This document shows, one piece after another, positions 36,736-45,578 of a stretch of DNA of 64,000 nt (positions are counted from its first letter, which is position 1; each line of letters starts with the position of its first letter). The notes below the pieces were generated by a model, which saw nothing but the letters and a program-made list of their open reading frames with translations, was not told the origin of the DNA and searched no databases. This DNA is from Sporichthya polymorpha DSM 43042 (GTDB lineage Bacteria > Actinomycetota > Actinomycetes > Sporichthyales > Sporichthyaceae). The stretch is from contig NZ_KB913029.1 in the NCBI RefSeq assembly GCF_000384115.1, positions 530,907-594,906 on the forward strand, given 5' to 3'. The position numbers were made by a program, and so were the translations under genes.

Positions 36736-37677
36736 TCAGGTGGCGCGTCGGGCTTCGAGGCGCTTGGCGTCGGGCCACCGGACGTTCGAGGCCCAGCCCA
36801 GCCTCTCGAAGATCCAGATCAGGCGGGCACTGGTGTCGATCTGACCGCGGAGGACGCCGTGGCGAGCCGAGGTCGGGTCGGCGTGGTGCAGGTTGTGCCA
36901 CGACTCGCCGAAGCTGAGGATCGCGAGCCACCAGACGTTGCCGGAACGGTCGCGGCTCTTGAACGGCCGGTTCCCCACGACGTGGCAGATCGAGTTGATC
37001 GACCAGGTGACGTGGTGCAGCAGCGCGACGCGGACCAGCGTCGCCCAGAAGAACGCGGACAGCGCGCCCTGCCAGGACATCGACCACAGGCCGCCGATCA
37101 CCGCCGGCAGCAGGGTCGAGACCGCGACCCAGGTCGGGAAGTGGCGCGAGATCTTGACGATGTCGGGGTCGGCGAGCAGGTCCGGCGCGTACTTGCGGGC
37201 CGGCGTCTGCTCCTCGTCGAAGAGCCAACCGAGGTGGGCGTGGTACAGCCCGCGCATCAGCCCGCGGACGCCCTCGCCGTGGCCCCAGGGCGAGTGCGGG
37301 TCACCCTCGGAGTCGGAGAACTGGTGGTGCTTGCGGTGGTCGGCGACCCAGCGGATCAGCGGGCCCTCGATGGCCAGGCTGCCCATGATGCCGAGCGCGA
37401 TGCGCAGCGGCCGCTTGGCGCGGAACGAGCCGTGCGTGAAGTAGCGGTGGTACCCGACGGTGATGCCGAATCCGGTGATGACGTAGAAGACGCCGGCGAT
37501 GACGACATCGCGCCAGTGCAGCCCCCAGCCCCACATGACGGGGACGATCGCGGCGACCGCGAGAAGCGGCACGACGATGACGAGCCCCAGAACGGCCTGT
37601 TCGAGCCAACCCTTCCGTTCCGATCCCATCGTTCCCTTGACCTCGGGGGTCGGCGGAAGCAGCTGGGTTGTCGCCAT
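36736..37677 (-). CDS. Acyl-CoA/fatty-acid desaturase
   Basis: The 313-residue integral membrane di-iron desaturase shows the three histidine boxes HRYFTH, HRKHHQ and HNLHH, with four TM segments arranged in pairs around them (for example VLGLVIVVPLLAVAAIVPVMWG). It resembles stearoyl-CoA Δ9-desaturases, such as mycobacterial DesA3, and would introduce a double bond using O2 and an electron donor. No cytochrome b5 or reductase is fused. A TetR regulator is encoded 41 bp downstream. Confidence 0.92.
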   Translation of the reverse strand: MATTQLLPPTPEVKGTMGSERKGWLEQAVLGLVIVVPLLAVAAIVPVMWGWGLHWRDVVIAGVFYVITGFGITVGYHRYFTHGSFRAKRPLRIALGIMGSLAIEGPLIRWVADHRKHHQFSDSEGDPHSPWGHGEGVRGLMRGLYHAHLGWLFDEEQTPARKYAPDLLADPDIVKISRHFPTWVAVSTLLPAVIGGLWSMSWQGALSAFFWATLVRVALLHHVTWSINSICHVVGNRPFKSRDRSGNVWWLAILSFGESWHNLHHADPTSARHGVLRGQIDTSARLIWIFERLGWASNVRWPDAKRLEARRAT

Positions 37678-37867
37678 GCAGAAGCTCGTTTCGTCGGGGA
37701 CTGCTCGGTCGAAAGTGACCTACGTGTCCGTAGGTTACGGTTCGGGAGCTACCCACCGCACCCACTTGTGATGCGTCCCATCCGAACGGTGGATGAACCT
37801 TGCCCGTCCGGGCCGGATCGCTCTGATACGGACGTCGGCGCCTGCTCCGACCGCGTCGGCCGTTCGA

Positions 37868-38659
37868 TCAGGCCGGGACGCGGGCGACGACGAAGATCCG
37901 CCGGAACGGGAACGTGACCGTCCCGTCGCTGTTCGGAGGGTACGCGGTGCGCAGAGCCGCTCCGTAGTCGGCGAGGAAGGCCTCGCGCGCTGCTTCGTCC
38001 CCCTCCAGCACCGCGAGCACCGGGCGCAACGCCGTCCCCCTCGTCCAGCGCAGCACCGGATCGGGCCCGTCGAGGCGGTGCAGGTAGGTGGTCTCCCAGA
38101 CGTCCGGGCGGGCGCCGGCCGCGGCGAGGACGTCGGCGTAGCGGACGGGGGCCTCGACGGCCTCCCGGCGCTCGGGGATGCCGGCGAGGCGGTCGCGCCA
38201 GGCGGGGCTGCGGGTGGCCTCGCGGAGCAGGACGTGGCTCGGGGACTCGACGTTGCCGGGGACCTGGAAGGCCAGCGCGCCGCCGGGGGCGACGGTGCCC
38301 AGCCAGCCCGGGAGCCGGTCCAGGTGGTCCGGCAGCCACTGGAGCATCGCGTTGGAGAACCACACGTCGACGGGCTCGTCCGGGGCCCAGGTGGACGCGT
38401 CTGCGACCTCGTAGCGGCAGAGGGCGGCCCCGGGTTCGGCGAGCTCGGTCCGGGCCGCGGCGATCATCTCGGGCGAGGAGTCCGTGCCGAGGACGTCCGC
38501 GTCCGGCCAGCGGCGGGCGAGCAGCCGCGTCGAGGTGCCGGTGCCGCAGCCGAGGTCGACGACGCGGGCGGGCTGCTCGACGTCGACGGCCGCGAGCAGG
38601 TCGCGCGCGGGTCGGGTCCGCTCGTCGGCGTAGGTCAGGTAGGTCTGCGGGTCCCACAT
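37868..38659 (-). CDS. tam: Trans-aconitate 2-methyltransferase
   Basis: The 263-residue SAM-dependent enzyme methylates trans-aconitate, relieving inhibition of the citric-acid cycle. It starts with MWDPQTYLTYADERTRPARDLL, typical of Tam. SAM motif I is VVDLGCGTGTST, motif II is GTDSSPEMI, and WFSNAMLQWLPDH and PGGALAFQVPGN follow. GGAGGA precedes the ATG. It is divergent from a MarR-type gene of the TamR kind, the arrangement known from Streptomyces, where TamR represses tam and responds to trans-aconitate or citrate. Confidence 0.92.
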   Translation of the reverse strand: MWDPQTYLTYADERTRPARDLLAAVDVEQPARVVDLGCGTGTSTRLLARRWPDADVLGTDSSPEMIAAARTELAEPGAALCRYEVADASTWAPDEPVDVWFSNAMLQWLPDHLDRLPGWLGTVAPGGALAFQVPGNVESPSHVLLREATRSPAWRDRLAGIPERREAVEAPVRYADVLAAAGARPDVWETTYLHRLDGPDPVLRWTRGTALRPVLAVLEGDEAAREAFLADYGAALRTAYPPNSDGTVTFPFRRIFVVARVPA

Positions 38660-38694
38660 GGTGTCCTCCGCCGACCCACCGTGATCGACAACTC

Positions 38695-38726
38695 TCTTGA
38701 TGTCAAGAAAATATCGTGGCTATATT
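38695..38726 (+). promoter_or_regulatory. tamR promoter with overlapping MarR-type operator
   Basis: TTGATG (38698-38703) and TATATT (38721-38726) are 17 bp apart, a near-consensus promoter. The palindrome TCTTGA-TG-TCAAGA (38695-38708) covers the -35 element and lies in the divergent tam/tamR space, so bound TamR would block both genes. Confidence 0.75.
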
Positions 38727-38733
38727 CGGGTTC

Positions 38734-39228
38734 ATGCAGGACGAGGTGGACCGGCTCGTCGCCGCGTGGCGACGCGAACGGCCGGACCTGGACACCCGGC
38801 CGCTGGAGGTGCTGAGCCGGGTGACCCGGCTCGCCCGCCACCTGGACCGGGCCCGCCGCAGCGCGTTCACCGAGCACAACCTCGAGGCGTGGGAGTTCGA
38901 CGTCCTCTCCGCGCTCCGCCGTTCGGGTGAGCCGTACCAGCTCTCCCCCGGCGCGCTGCTGAACCAGACCCTCGTGACGTCCGGGACCATGACCAACCGG
39001 ATCGACCGCCTCGCCGCGAAGGAACTCGTCCGCCGCGAGCCCGACCCCGCCGACCGCCGCGGCGTCCTCGTCGTCCTCACCCCCCAGGGCCGCGCCGTCG
39101 TCGACGACACCCTCACCGACCTCCTCGCCCACGAGCAGAAGCTCCTCGCCGGCCTCACCGACCGCCAGCGCGACCTCCTCGCCGACCTCCTCCGCGACCT
39201 CGTCGCCCCCTTCGACAATCCCGAGTGA
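38734..39228 (+). CDS. tamR: MarR-family regulator, TamR/UrtR type
   Basis: The 164-residue protein has the extra N-terminal helix of the UrtR subgroup (MQDEVDRLVAAWRRERPDL) before the MarR core. The winged helix includes SPGALLNQTLVTSGTMTNRIDRL and DRRGVLVVLTPQG. In Streptomyces, TamR senses trans-aconitate/citrate and controls tam and citric-acid-cycle genes. The ATG at 38734 lies 7 bases after a TATATT -10 box and lacks a Shine-Dalgarno sequence, so the mRNA is probably leaderless; an in-frame ATG at 38716 would sit upstream of the expected transcription start. Confidence 0.88.
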   Translation: MQDEVDRLVAAWRRERPDLDTRPLEVLSRVTRLARHLDRARRSAFTEHNLEAWEFDVLSALRRSGEPYQLSPGALLNQTLVTSGTMTNRIDRLAAKELVRREPDPADRRGVLVVLTPQGRAVVDDTLTDLLAHEQKLLAGLTDRQRDLLADLLRDLVAPFDNPE

Positions 39229-39232
39229 CCCC

Positions 39233-39295
39233 GCTTCACCGGCTGAGCCCCGCGCTTCACCAGCTGAGCCGCGCGCTTCACCGGCTGAGCCCTTC
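39233..39295. repeat. 21-bp tandem repeats (GCTTCACCRGCTGAGCC units)
   Basis: Three units spaced 21 bp apart (starting near 39233, 39254 and 39275) are followed by inverted partners GGCTGGTGAAG at 39312-39322 and 39332-39342, giving several possible hairpins. They lie between the convergent tamR and ABC-F genes and may end transcription from both sides. Confidence 0.75.
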
Positions 39296-39427
39296 TTCAC
39301 CGGCCCTGCCCGGCTGGTGAAGCAGGGTCCTGGCTGGTGAAGACGAGGCGCGAAAGCGGGGGTCAGCTGTCGGCGAGCTCGGCGGCGGAGAGCCACTGCT
39401 CCCCGAGGGAGGCCTTCTCGGCGGCGA
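39256..39427. repeat. Upstream copy of a ~172-bp segmental duplication including the ABC-F gene tail
   Basis: This segment matches 39470-39641 at a constant offset of 214 bp with scattered substitutions. Its part at 39363-39427 still reads on the minus strand as a diverged C-terminus (EKASLGEQWLSAAELADS then stop), compared with EKASLEEQWLLAAELADG in the live gene. It has no attached gene, so it is a duplicated fragment. Confidence 0.85.
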
Positions 39428-39469
39428 CCCGGTCGCGTCTGAGCCCGCTTCGGCCACACGCGCGCCAGC

Positions 39470-39641
39470 TTCACCGGCTGAGCCGCGCGCCTCACCAGCT
39501 GGGCCCTTCTTCACCGGCCCTGCCCGGCTGGTGAAGCAGGGTCCTGGCTGGTGAAGACGAGGCGCGAAAGCGGGGGTCAGCCGTCGGCGAGCTCGGCGGC
39601 GAGGAGCCACTGCTCCTCGAGGGAGGCCTTCTCGGCGGCGA
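39470..39641. repeat. Downstream copy of the duplication, containing the true ABC-F 3' end
   Basis: The copy runs from the repeat-rich spacer through the ABC-F stop at 39577 into its last 21 or so codons. The 43 bp between the copies (39428-39469) show nothing recognisable. Confidence 0.85.
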
Positions 39642-41364
39642 GTTCGCGGAGGGTGCCGTCGAGCTCGGCGACCTTCGCGTAGTCGCTGGCGTGGGTCGCG
39701 AGCTGGTCGTGAAGGTCGGCCTCGGCGGCGGCGATCTTCTCCAGCCGGCGCTCGATGCGGGTCAGCTCCTTGCGGGCGGCGCGGGCGTCGGCGCCGGACG
39801 CGGCGGCCTTCGCGGGAACCGCGCTGTCGACGCCCGGCGCAGCGGCGGGCGCGGATGCGGCGGCGCGGAGGGCGAGGTACTCGTCGACGCCGCCCGGGAG
39901 CATGCGCAGCCGGGCGTCGCCGAGGAGGGCCTGGACGGTGTCGGTGGTCCGCTCGAGGAAGTAGCGGTCGTGGCTGACGACGAGGAGGGTGCCGGGCCAG
40001 CCGTCGAGGAGGTCCTCGAGCTGGGTGAGGGTCTCGATGTCGAGGTCGTTGGTGGGCTCGTCGAGGAACAGGACGTTGGGCTCGGTCATCAGCAGCCGCA
40101 GCAGCTGCAGCCGCCGGCGCTCACCGCCGGAGAGGTCGCCGACCGGGGCCCACTGCCGGTTCCCGGTGAACCCGAACCGCTCGAGCATCGAGGACGCGGT
40201 GTGCTCCTTCTTGCCGAGCGTGATGTATTTCGCGATCCGCTCGACGGAGGTCAGCACCCGCTCGGTCGGGTCGAGCTCGCCCACCTCCTGCGAGAGATGG
40301 GCCGCCTTCACCGTCACGCCGACCTTCACCGACCCCGACGCCGGGGACAGCTGCCCCAGCAGCAGGCGCACGAGCGAGGTCTTCCCGCTCCCGTTGACCC
40401 CGACGAGGCCGACCCGGTCGCCCGGGCCGAGGTTCCACGTCTGACGGTCCAACAGAATCTTGTCGCCGACCTTCAGCGTGACGTCGTGCAGCTCGTACGC
40501 GGTCCGGCCGAGGCGCGCGCTCGCGAACCGGACGAGCTCCTGCGAGTCCCGCGCCGGGGGCTCGCGCTCGATCAGCGCGTTCGCCGCGTCGATGCGGAAC
40601 TTCGGCTTCGACGTCCGCGCCGGCGGGCCGCGCCGCAGCCAGGCCAACTCCTTGCGCGCGAGGTTCGCCGCGCGCTCCTCGGTCGCCTGCGCGACGCGCT
40701 GCCGCTCCGCCTTCGCGAGGACGTACGCCGCATACCCGCCCTCGTAGGCGTGGACCGCGCCGTCGGAGACCTCCCACGTCCGCGTGCAGACCGCGTCCAG
40801 GAACCACCGGTCGTGCGTCACGACGAGCAGCGCCTGCGGCGAGGAGGCGAGGTGCTCCGCGAGCCACGCGATGCCCTCGACGTCGAGGTGGTTGGTCGGC
40901 TCGTCGAGGACGAGCAGGTCCGGCGCGGCGATCAGCTCACGCGCGAGCGCGATCCGGCGCCGCTCACCGCCCGAGCACGGCCCGACGACCGTGTCGAGCC
41001 CCGCCGGGAAGGCCGGCAGCGACAGCCCACCGAACAGGCCGGAGAAGACCGCGCGCACGCGGGCGTCGCCCGCCCACTCGTGCTCGGGGCGATCGCCGAC
41101 CACGACCTGACGGATCGTCAGCTCCGGGTCGAGGTTGTCCGCCTGCGACAGCACCGCGACGCGCAGCCCACCGGAGTGCGTGACGCGTCCGGTGTCGGGC
41201 TCCTCGACCTTCGACAGCACGCGCAGCAGCGTCGACTTGCCGGCGCCGTTGCGGCCGACGACACCGATCCGCTCCCCCGCCGCGAGGCCGAGGGAGACAC
41301 CGTCGAGCAGCCGCGTCGGGCCGTAGGCCTTCGAGACGGCTTCGAGATTGACGAGGTTGCTCAT
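39577..41364 (-). CDS. ABC-F family ATPase (Uup/EttA-like)
   Basis: The 595-residue soluble protein has two ABC domains: Walker A GRNGAGKST with signature SGGERRRIALARELI, then GVNGSGKTS with SGGERRRLQLLRLLM. They are joined by the ABC-F linker. A C-terminal coiled-coil extension (about residues 520-595, RAARKELTRIERRLEKI) is like that of Uup. ABC-F proteins act on ribosomes in translation or antibiotic protection, not transport. The third gene of ksgA-ispE-ABC-F, it starts 16 bp after ispE; a GTG 12 bp upstream is an alternative start. Its 3' end is duplicated downstream. Confidence 0.9.
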   Translation of the reverse strand: MSNLVNLEAVSKAYGPTRLLDGVSLGLAAGERIGVVGRNGAGKSTLLRVLSKVEEPDTGRVTHSGGLRVAVLSQADNLDPELTIRQVVVGDRPEHEWAGDARVRAVFSGLFGGLSLPAFPAGLDTVVGPCSGGERRRIALARELIAAPDLLVLDEPTNHLDVEGIAWLAEHLASSPQALLVVTHDRWFLDAVCTRTWEVSDGAVHAYEGGYAAYVLAKAERQRVAQATEERAANLARKELAWLRRGPPARTSKPKFRIDAANALIEREPPARDSQELVRFASARLGRTAYELHDVTLKVGDKILLDRQTWNLGPGDRVGLVGVNGSGKTSLVRLLLGQLSPASGSVKVGVTVKAAHLSQEVGELDPTERVLTSVERIAKYITLGKKEHTASSMLERFGFTGNRQWAPVGDLSGGERRRLQLLRLLMTEPNVLFLDEPTNDLDIETLTQLEDLLDGWPGTLLVVSHDRYFLERTTDTVQALLGDARLRMLPGGVDEYLALRAAASAPAAAPGVDSAVPAKAAASGADARAARKELTRIERRLEKIAAAEADLHDQLATHASDYAKVAELDGTLRELAAEKASLEEQWLLAAELADG

Positions 41365-41380
41365 GGTCGGACGCACTCGG

Positions 41381-42289
41381 TCACGTACGGAGCACCTTGG
41401 CGCCGGGGACGGGGCCGCCGGCCCGCTTCACGTCGCGGCACAGGCCCATCGCGGTCAGCCCGACGGCGACGTCGATCGCGGCCTCGGGCGAGCGGACCAG
41501 GAACGCGACCGTCGGGCCGCTGCCGGAGACGATCGCCCCGAGCGCGCCGAGTTCGGCCGCGGCGCCGAGGGTCTGGGCCAGGGCGGGCCGCAGCCCGACC
41601 GCGGCGTCCTGCAGGTCGTTGGACAGCGCGGCCCCGAGCGCCTTCGCGTCCCCGGAGCGCAGCGCCGCCATCAGCGCGTCGTCGACGGCCGGCTCCGGAA
41701 CCTCGACACCCGCGGCATGGCGCAGCCGGTCACACTCGGCGTACACCGTCGGCGTCGACAGGCCCTCGGCCGCGACCGCGAGCACCCAGTGGAACTCCCC
41801 GCGCCCGAGCACCGGCGAGAGCAGCGTCCCGCGTCCGGTGCCGATCGCCGTCCCGCCGAGCAGCGCGAACGGGACGTCCGACCCCAGCGTCGCCGCGATC
41901 CCGGCGAGCTCCTCGCGGGAGAGCGCGGTGCCCCACAGCGCGTCGCAGGCGACGAGCGTCGCGGCCGCGTCGGCGCTGCCGCCGGCGAGCCCGGCCGCGA
42001 CGGGGATGCGCTTCACCAGGCGCAGGTGCACGCCCTCAGCGATCCCGGTCGCCTCGGCGAGGGCGTTCGCGGCGCGCACGGCGAGGTTGCCCTCGTCGAG
42101 CGGGACCTCGGGGTCGGGTTCGGCGAGCGTGACCGCGATGTCCTCGGCGGGCTCGGCGATGACGTCGTCGTAGAGACCGACGGCGTGGAAGACCGTCGCG
42201 AGGTCGTGGTACCCGTCCTCGCGCAGGGGGCCGACCGCGAGCTGGAGGTTGACCTTCGCCGGGGCGCGCACGGTCACGCTCTGCCGCAC
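41381..42289 (-). CDS. ispE: 4-diphosphocytidyl-2-C-methyl-D-erythritol kinase
   Basis: The 302-residue GHMP kinase catalyses the ATP-dependent phosphorylation step of the MEP isoprenoid pathway. The N-terminal VRAPAKVNLQLAVG, ATP loop PVAAGLAGGSADAAATL and C-terminal GAIVSGSGPTVAFL are the three GHMP motifs. It lies 63 bp downstream of ksgA, the usual bacterial pairing. Confidence 0.95.
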   Translation of the reverse strand: MRQSVTVRAPAKVNLQLAVGPLREDGYHDLATVFHAVGLYDDVIAEPAEDIAVTLAEPDPEVPLDEGNLAVRAANALAEATGIAEGVHLRLVKRIPVAAGLAGGSADAAATLVACDALWGTALSREELAGIAATLGSDVPFALLGGTAIGTGRGTLLSPVLGRGEFHWVLAVAAEGLSTPTVYAECDRLRHAAGVEVPEPAVDDALMAALRSGDAKALGAALSNDLQDAAVGLRPALAQTLGAAAELGALGAIVSGSGPTVAFLVRSPEAAIDVAVGLTAMGLCRDVKRAGGPVPGAKVLRT

Positions 42290-42352
42290 GCTGGTCCTCC
42301 CCTCCTCGGGAGGCGGACTACCCCCCGGCGCTCAACCTAGTGCGGCCCGACC

Positions 42353-43201
42353 CTACGGGCGCGGCCTGTGGGCGGCGATGCGGGCGAAGTCACCCACGTC
42401 GAGGGCCTCCCCGCGGGCGGTGGGGTCGACGCCCGCGGCCTCGAGCGCGGCGGTCGCGGCGGCGGACGACCCGGCCCACCCCGCGAGCGCGGCGCGCAGC
42501 ATCTTGCGCCGTTGCGCGAAGGCGGCGTCGATCACCGCGAACGTCTCGGCGCGGTCGGCGGCCGGGGGCTCGCGCCGCCGCAGCAGCACCAACCCGGACT
42601 CGACCCGCGGCGCCGGCCAGAACACCGCCGCCCCCACCGAACCGGCCCGGCTGACCTCGGCGTACCAGCGCGCCTTCACCGACGGGACGCCGTAGACGCG
42701 GCTGCCGGGCGTCGCGGCGAGCCGCTCGGCCACCTCGGCCTGGACCATCACCAGCGCCCGCGCGAGCGACGGGAACGTCTCCAGCGCGTGCAGCAGCACC
42801 GGCACCGCGACGTTGTAGGGCAGGTTCGCGACCAGCGCGGTCGGCTCCGCGGGCAGGTCGGCCGCGGCGACCCGTAGCGCGTCCGCGCAGACGACGTCGA
42901 GACGGTCGGCCCGCTCCGGCGCCTGCGCCGCCACCGTCCCCGGCAGCGCGGCGGCCAGGCGCGGGTCGATCTCGACGGCGACGACGCGCGCGGCGGCCGG
43001 CAGCAGGGCGAGCGTCAGCGACCCGAGGCCGGGGCCCACCTCCAGCACCACGTCGGACGGCCCGACCTCGGCGACGCGCACGATGCGCCGCACCGTGTTC
43101 GGGTCGATGACGAAGTTCTGCCCGAGGGTCTTCGTGGGGCTGATCCCGTGCTCGGCAGCGAGCGCGCGGATCTGTGCGGGCCCCAGCAGGCCGTCGCTCA
43201 C
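42353..43201 (-). CDS. rsmA: 16S rRNA dimethyladenosine transferase KsgA/RsmA
   Basis: The 282-residue SAM-dependent enzyme dimethylates two adjacent adenines in helix 45 of 16S rRNA. It begins with the family-typical [23 protein letters not shown] motif I is [12 protein letters not shown] and the catalytic motif is NLPYN ([11 protein letters not shown]). The C-terminus has the usual [10 protein letters not shown]. It starts at GTG. Upstream, the canonical neighbour rpfB is separated from it by a peptidase gene on the opposite strand. Confidence 0.95.
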   Translation of the reverse strand: MSDGLLGPAQIRALAAEHGISPTKTLGQNFVIDPNTVRRIVRVAEVGPSDVVLEVGPGLGSLTLALLPAAARVVAVEIDPRLAAALPGTVAAQAPERADRLDVVCADALRVAAADLPAEPTALVANLPYNVAVPVLLHALETFPSLARALVMVQAEVAERLAATPGSRVYGVPSVKARWYAEVSRAGSVGAAVFWPAPRVESGLVLLRRREPPAADRAETFAVIDAAFAQRRKMLRAALAGWAGSSAAATAALEAAGVDPTARGEALDVGDFARIAAHRPRP

Positions 43202-43230
43202 GTGCGCTCCGATCCCCGTACGTTTCCCTC

Positions 43231-43956
43231 ATGCCTGCAGACGCGCCCACCATTCTGGCGACCAGCGGCGGCCTCCAGCTCGGCCACCGCACCCGGTACG
43301 AGTTCTCGCCGCTCACGGAGTACGCCGTCGAGCTGTCCGGGGTGGCCGGCCGGGCGCCGCGGATCTGCCTGCTCACGACCGCCCTCGGCGACGACCGCGC
43401 GATGCTGACCCTGCTCTACGAGGCCGCGCAGGTCGCCGGCTGGGTGCCCAGTCATCTCGCGCTGTTCCCGATGCCGAACGTCCCGGACATTTCCGCGCAC
43501 CTGCTCGCCCAGGACGTGATCTGGGTCGGCGGCGGCAGCGCCGCGGGCCTGCTGGCGATGTGGCGCCTGCACGGCGTCGACGTCGCGATGCGGACGGCCT
43601 GGGAGGCCGGCGTGGTGCTCACCGGCGTCAGCGCGGGCTCGCTGTGCTGGCACGTCGGCGGGACGACCGACTCGTTCGGCCCGGACCTGCGTCCGGTCAC
43701 GAACGGCCTCGCCCTGCTGCCGTTCTCCAACGGCGTCCACTACGACTCCGAGTCCCAGCGCCGTCCGCTGTTCCACCGCCTCGTCGCCGACGGGACGCTG
43801 CCGGACGGCTACGCGACCTCCGACGGCGCCGGTCTGCTCTACCGGGGCACCGAGTTCGTCGAGGCCCTGATCGAACGCGACGACGCGGCCGCCTACTCCG
43901 TTGCGGGAGTGAACGGCCGCGCCGTGGAGACGCCGTTGGACGTGCGTCGGCTCTAG
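43231..43956 (+). CDS. Peptidase E (S51 family)
   Basis: The 241-residue protein has the nucleophile motif TGVSAGSLCWH (Ser near residue 135), an upstream IWVGGGSAAGLL oxyanion region, and YATSDGAGLLY with DGAG typical of S51 α-aspartyl dipeptidases. It would cleave Asp-X dipeptides in the cytoplasm. The ATG follows a TACGTT -10-like box (43219-43224) by 6 bases without a ribosome site, suggesting a leaderless transcript. It interrupts the otherwise collinear rpfB-ksgA series on the opposite strand. Confidence 0.88.
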   Translation: MPADAPTILATSGGLQLGHRTRYEFSPLTEYAVELSGVAGRAPRICLLTTALGDDRAMLTLLYEAAQVAGWVPSHLALFPMPNVPDISAHLLAQDVIWVGGGSAAGLLAMWRLHGVDVAMRTAWEAGVVLTGVSAGSLCWHVGGTTDSFGPDLRPVTNGLALLPFSNGVHYDSESQRRPLFHRLVADGTLPDGYATSDGAGLLYRGTEFVEALIERDDAAAYSVAGVNGRAVETPLDVRRL

Positions 43957-43971
43957 CTTTCTGACAGGGCC

Positions 43972-45123
43972 TCAGGAGAAGAGGCGGCGGCCGCACACGG
44001 GCCAGGGGCTCGCGCCGCGCTCCTTGTAGAGGAGTTGGGCCCGGTAGGTCTGCTCACGCGGCGGGGCCTGGTGCGGGAGGCCGGAGCCTCCGACCGAGCG
44101 CCACGTGGGGGCGTTGAACTGGTAGAGCCCGTAGTACGGACCGGCCGGGTTCACCGCACGCGGGTTCCCGCCCGACTCGCACTCCGCGAGCGCGGCCCAG
44201 TTCAGGTTCTCGGCGCCGGTGCGGCCGTACTGGCCTGCCTTGGTGCCGATGCGCACGACCTGCTCGACCGGCTCCTTGAGAACCCGGCTGGAGACGGTGT
44301 CGCGCTTGGCGACCTTGCCGTCCTTGCTGATCAGGTCGAGCGTCAGCTCCTTGACGCCCTTGACGCCCTTCTTCACGACCTTCGTCTCGCCGAAGTACAT
44401 CGTGCGGTCCTTGATCTCGCGGACCTTGAAGGGGATGTCGACCTTCACCGTGATGCGGCGCGAGTCGACGCGGACGACGCGGATCGTCGAGCCGTCCTTC
44501 GGAGCGGCGTCGAGCTTCGGGCCGACCTCGTCGAGCGCACCGAGCGAGATGCCGGCCTCGAGGAGAACCTGGCGGACGCTCGTCGCGACCGTCGAGAGCT
44601 CGCGGGTCTTGCCGTCCGCGACGACGGTGACGTCACGCGGGGTGAGGACGCGGAGCTTGAGGCCCTCGCGGCCGATCGCGGAGGACCGCGACGCGGAGAC
44701 GTACATGTTGTCGTCGCGCAGACCCAGCTCGCCGAGAGCGGCGTCGACGCTGGTCGCCGTGACCCACACGCGACGGGTGGCGCCGTCGACCTCGAGGTCG
44801 ATCGGGCGGCCGAACCGGATCGCGATGCGCTGGCCCTCCGCGACCGGACGGTCGAGCGGGGGAACCACGACGTCGTGCTCAGTGACCTGAATGCCCTCGC
44901 GCTCGAGGACTCCGGCGACGGTGCCGGCGAAGGTGTGCACCTTCTTCGTCTCACCGTCGACGGTCAGCTCGATGGTCTTGTCGAAGCTGACGAAAGCCGT
45001 CACACCCACGACCATCGCGGCCACGATCGCCGCGTGAATGGCCCACTGACGACGACGCCGCACCTTTCGGCCGGGCGACGACGGCATCTGCGCGGGGGCA
45101 GACGTCGGCTCAGATGTATGCAC
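43972..45123 (-). CDS. rpfB: Resuscitation-promoting factor RpfB
   Basis: The 383-residue cell-wall-associated muralytic enzyme has a basic N-terminus and one TM anchor (about 28-47). Three DUF348 ubiquitin-like repeats follow (for example IELTVDGETKKVHTFAGTVAGVL), then a G5 domain (about 225-295) and a C-terminal Rpf lysozyme-like domain with catalytic Glu in NWAALAECESGGNPRA and YYGLYQFNAPTW. It cleaves peptidoglycan to restart growth of dormant cells. The gene order metG-tatD-rpfB-ksgA is conserved in actinobacteria. Confidence 0.95.
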   Translation of the reverse strand: MHTSEPTSAPAQMPSSPGRKVRRRRQWAIHAAIVAAMVVGVTAFVSFDKTIELTVDGETKKVHTFAGTVAGVLEREGIQVTEHDVVVPPLDRPVAEGQRIAIRFGRPIDLEVDGATRRVWVTATSVDAALGELGLRDDNMYVSASRSSAIGREGLKLRVLTPRDVTVVADGKTRELSTVATSVRQVLLEAGISLGALDEVGPKLDAAPKDGSTIRVVRVDSRRITVKVDIPFKVREIKDRTMYFGETKVVKKGVKGVKELTLDLISKDGKVAKRDTVSSRVLKEPVEQVVRIGTKAGQYGRTGAENLNWAALAECESGGNPRAVNPAGPYYGLYQFNAPTWRSVGGSGLPHQAPPREQTYRAQLLYKERGASPWPVCGRRLFS

Positions 45124-45578
45124 GGTGCTCCAGACGTCGAGCTACCCGGGCACGGTGGTCCCGGTTCCACTCGGCCCCGCCGGCCTCGGCGCGGACGCCG
45201 GTACCGGGGTGGGAGGGGCTCTGCGATCCCGGGCCAGTACTCCGATCCCGGCCACTGAGCGCAGGACGATAAGCACCGACTTCGCTGCCTGGCAAACCGC
45301 TGAGAGCCCTCTCCCGGCGGTTCGGCGCGCGAAAACGGCGCTCCTGGCGACGAGTCATGTGCACGACGTTACGAGTTGGTCGCGGGCGTGTCCGAGGCGC
45401 TCAGAACACAATTCCCCTGGACTTTGCGTGTCTTTGGTTCTTGATCGACACCAAAGGCAAGTCCGATTCGGGTCTTTTGTTGACCTTCGGACCTGGGGAA
45501 AACGGTGCGAGATACCTCACGCGGGCAATTCGGCCGAACGGGCCCAATTCGCCTCGCGCGACACGCCCGAGCCGACCG
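45124..45578. other. 455-bp leader/promoter region of rpfB
   Basis: No convincing gene is seen; an 84-codon minus-strand frame inside has no family features. A hairpin CTTTGGT/ACCAAAG (45432-45456) lies in a less GC-rich stretch (45410-45500). I looked for the conserved GACAGCTAACC-type block of the c-di-AMP (ydaO) riboswitch that often precedes rpf genes and did not find it. Most of the region is probably a long 5' leader. Confidence 0.4.

Noticed and set aside
39363-39427. A second ABC-F gene
   Set aside because: Only the last 21 or so codons are duplicated; no ATPase sequence is attached.
45110-45364. 84-codon minus-strand frame as a separate gene before rpfB
   Set aside because: It overlaps the rpfB start in another frame, has Arg-rich random composition and no ribosome site.
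45124-45578. c-di-AMP (ydaO) riboswitch upstream of rpfB
   Set aside because: The conserved CGAACCCGACAGCTAAC-type block was not found on the minus strand.
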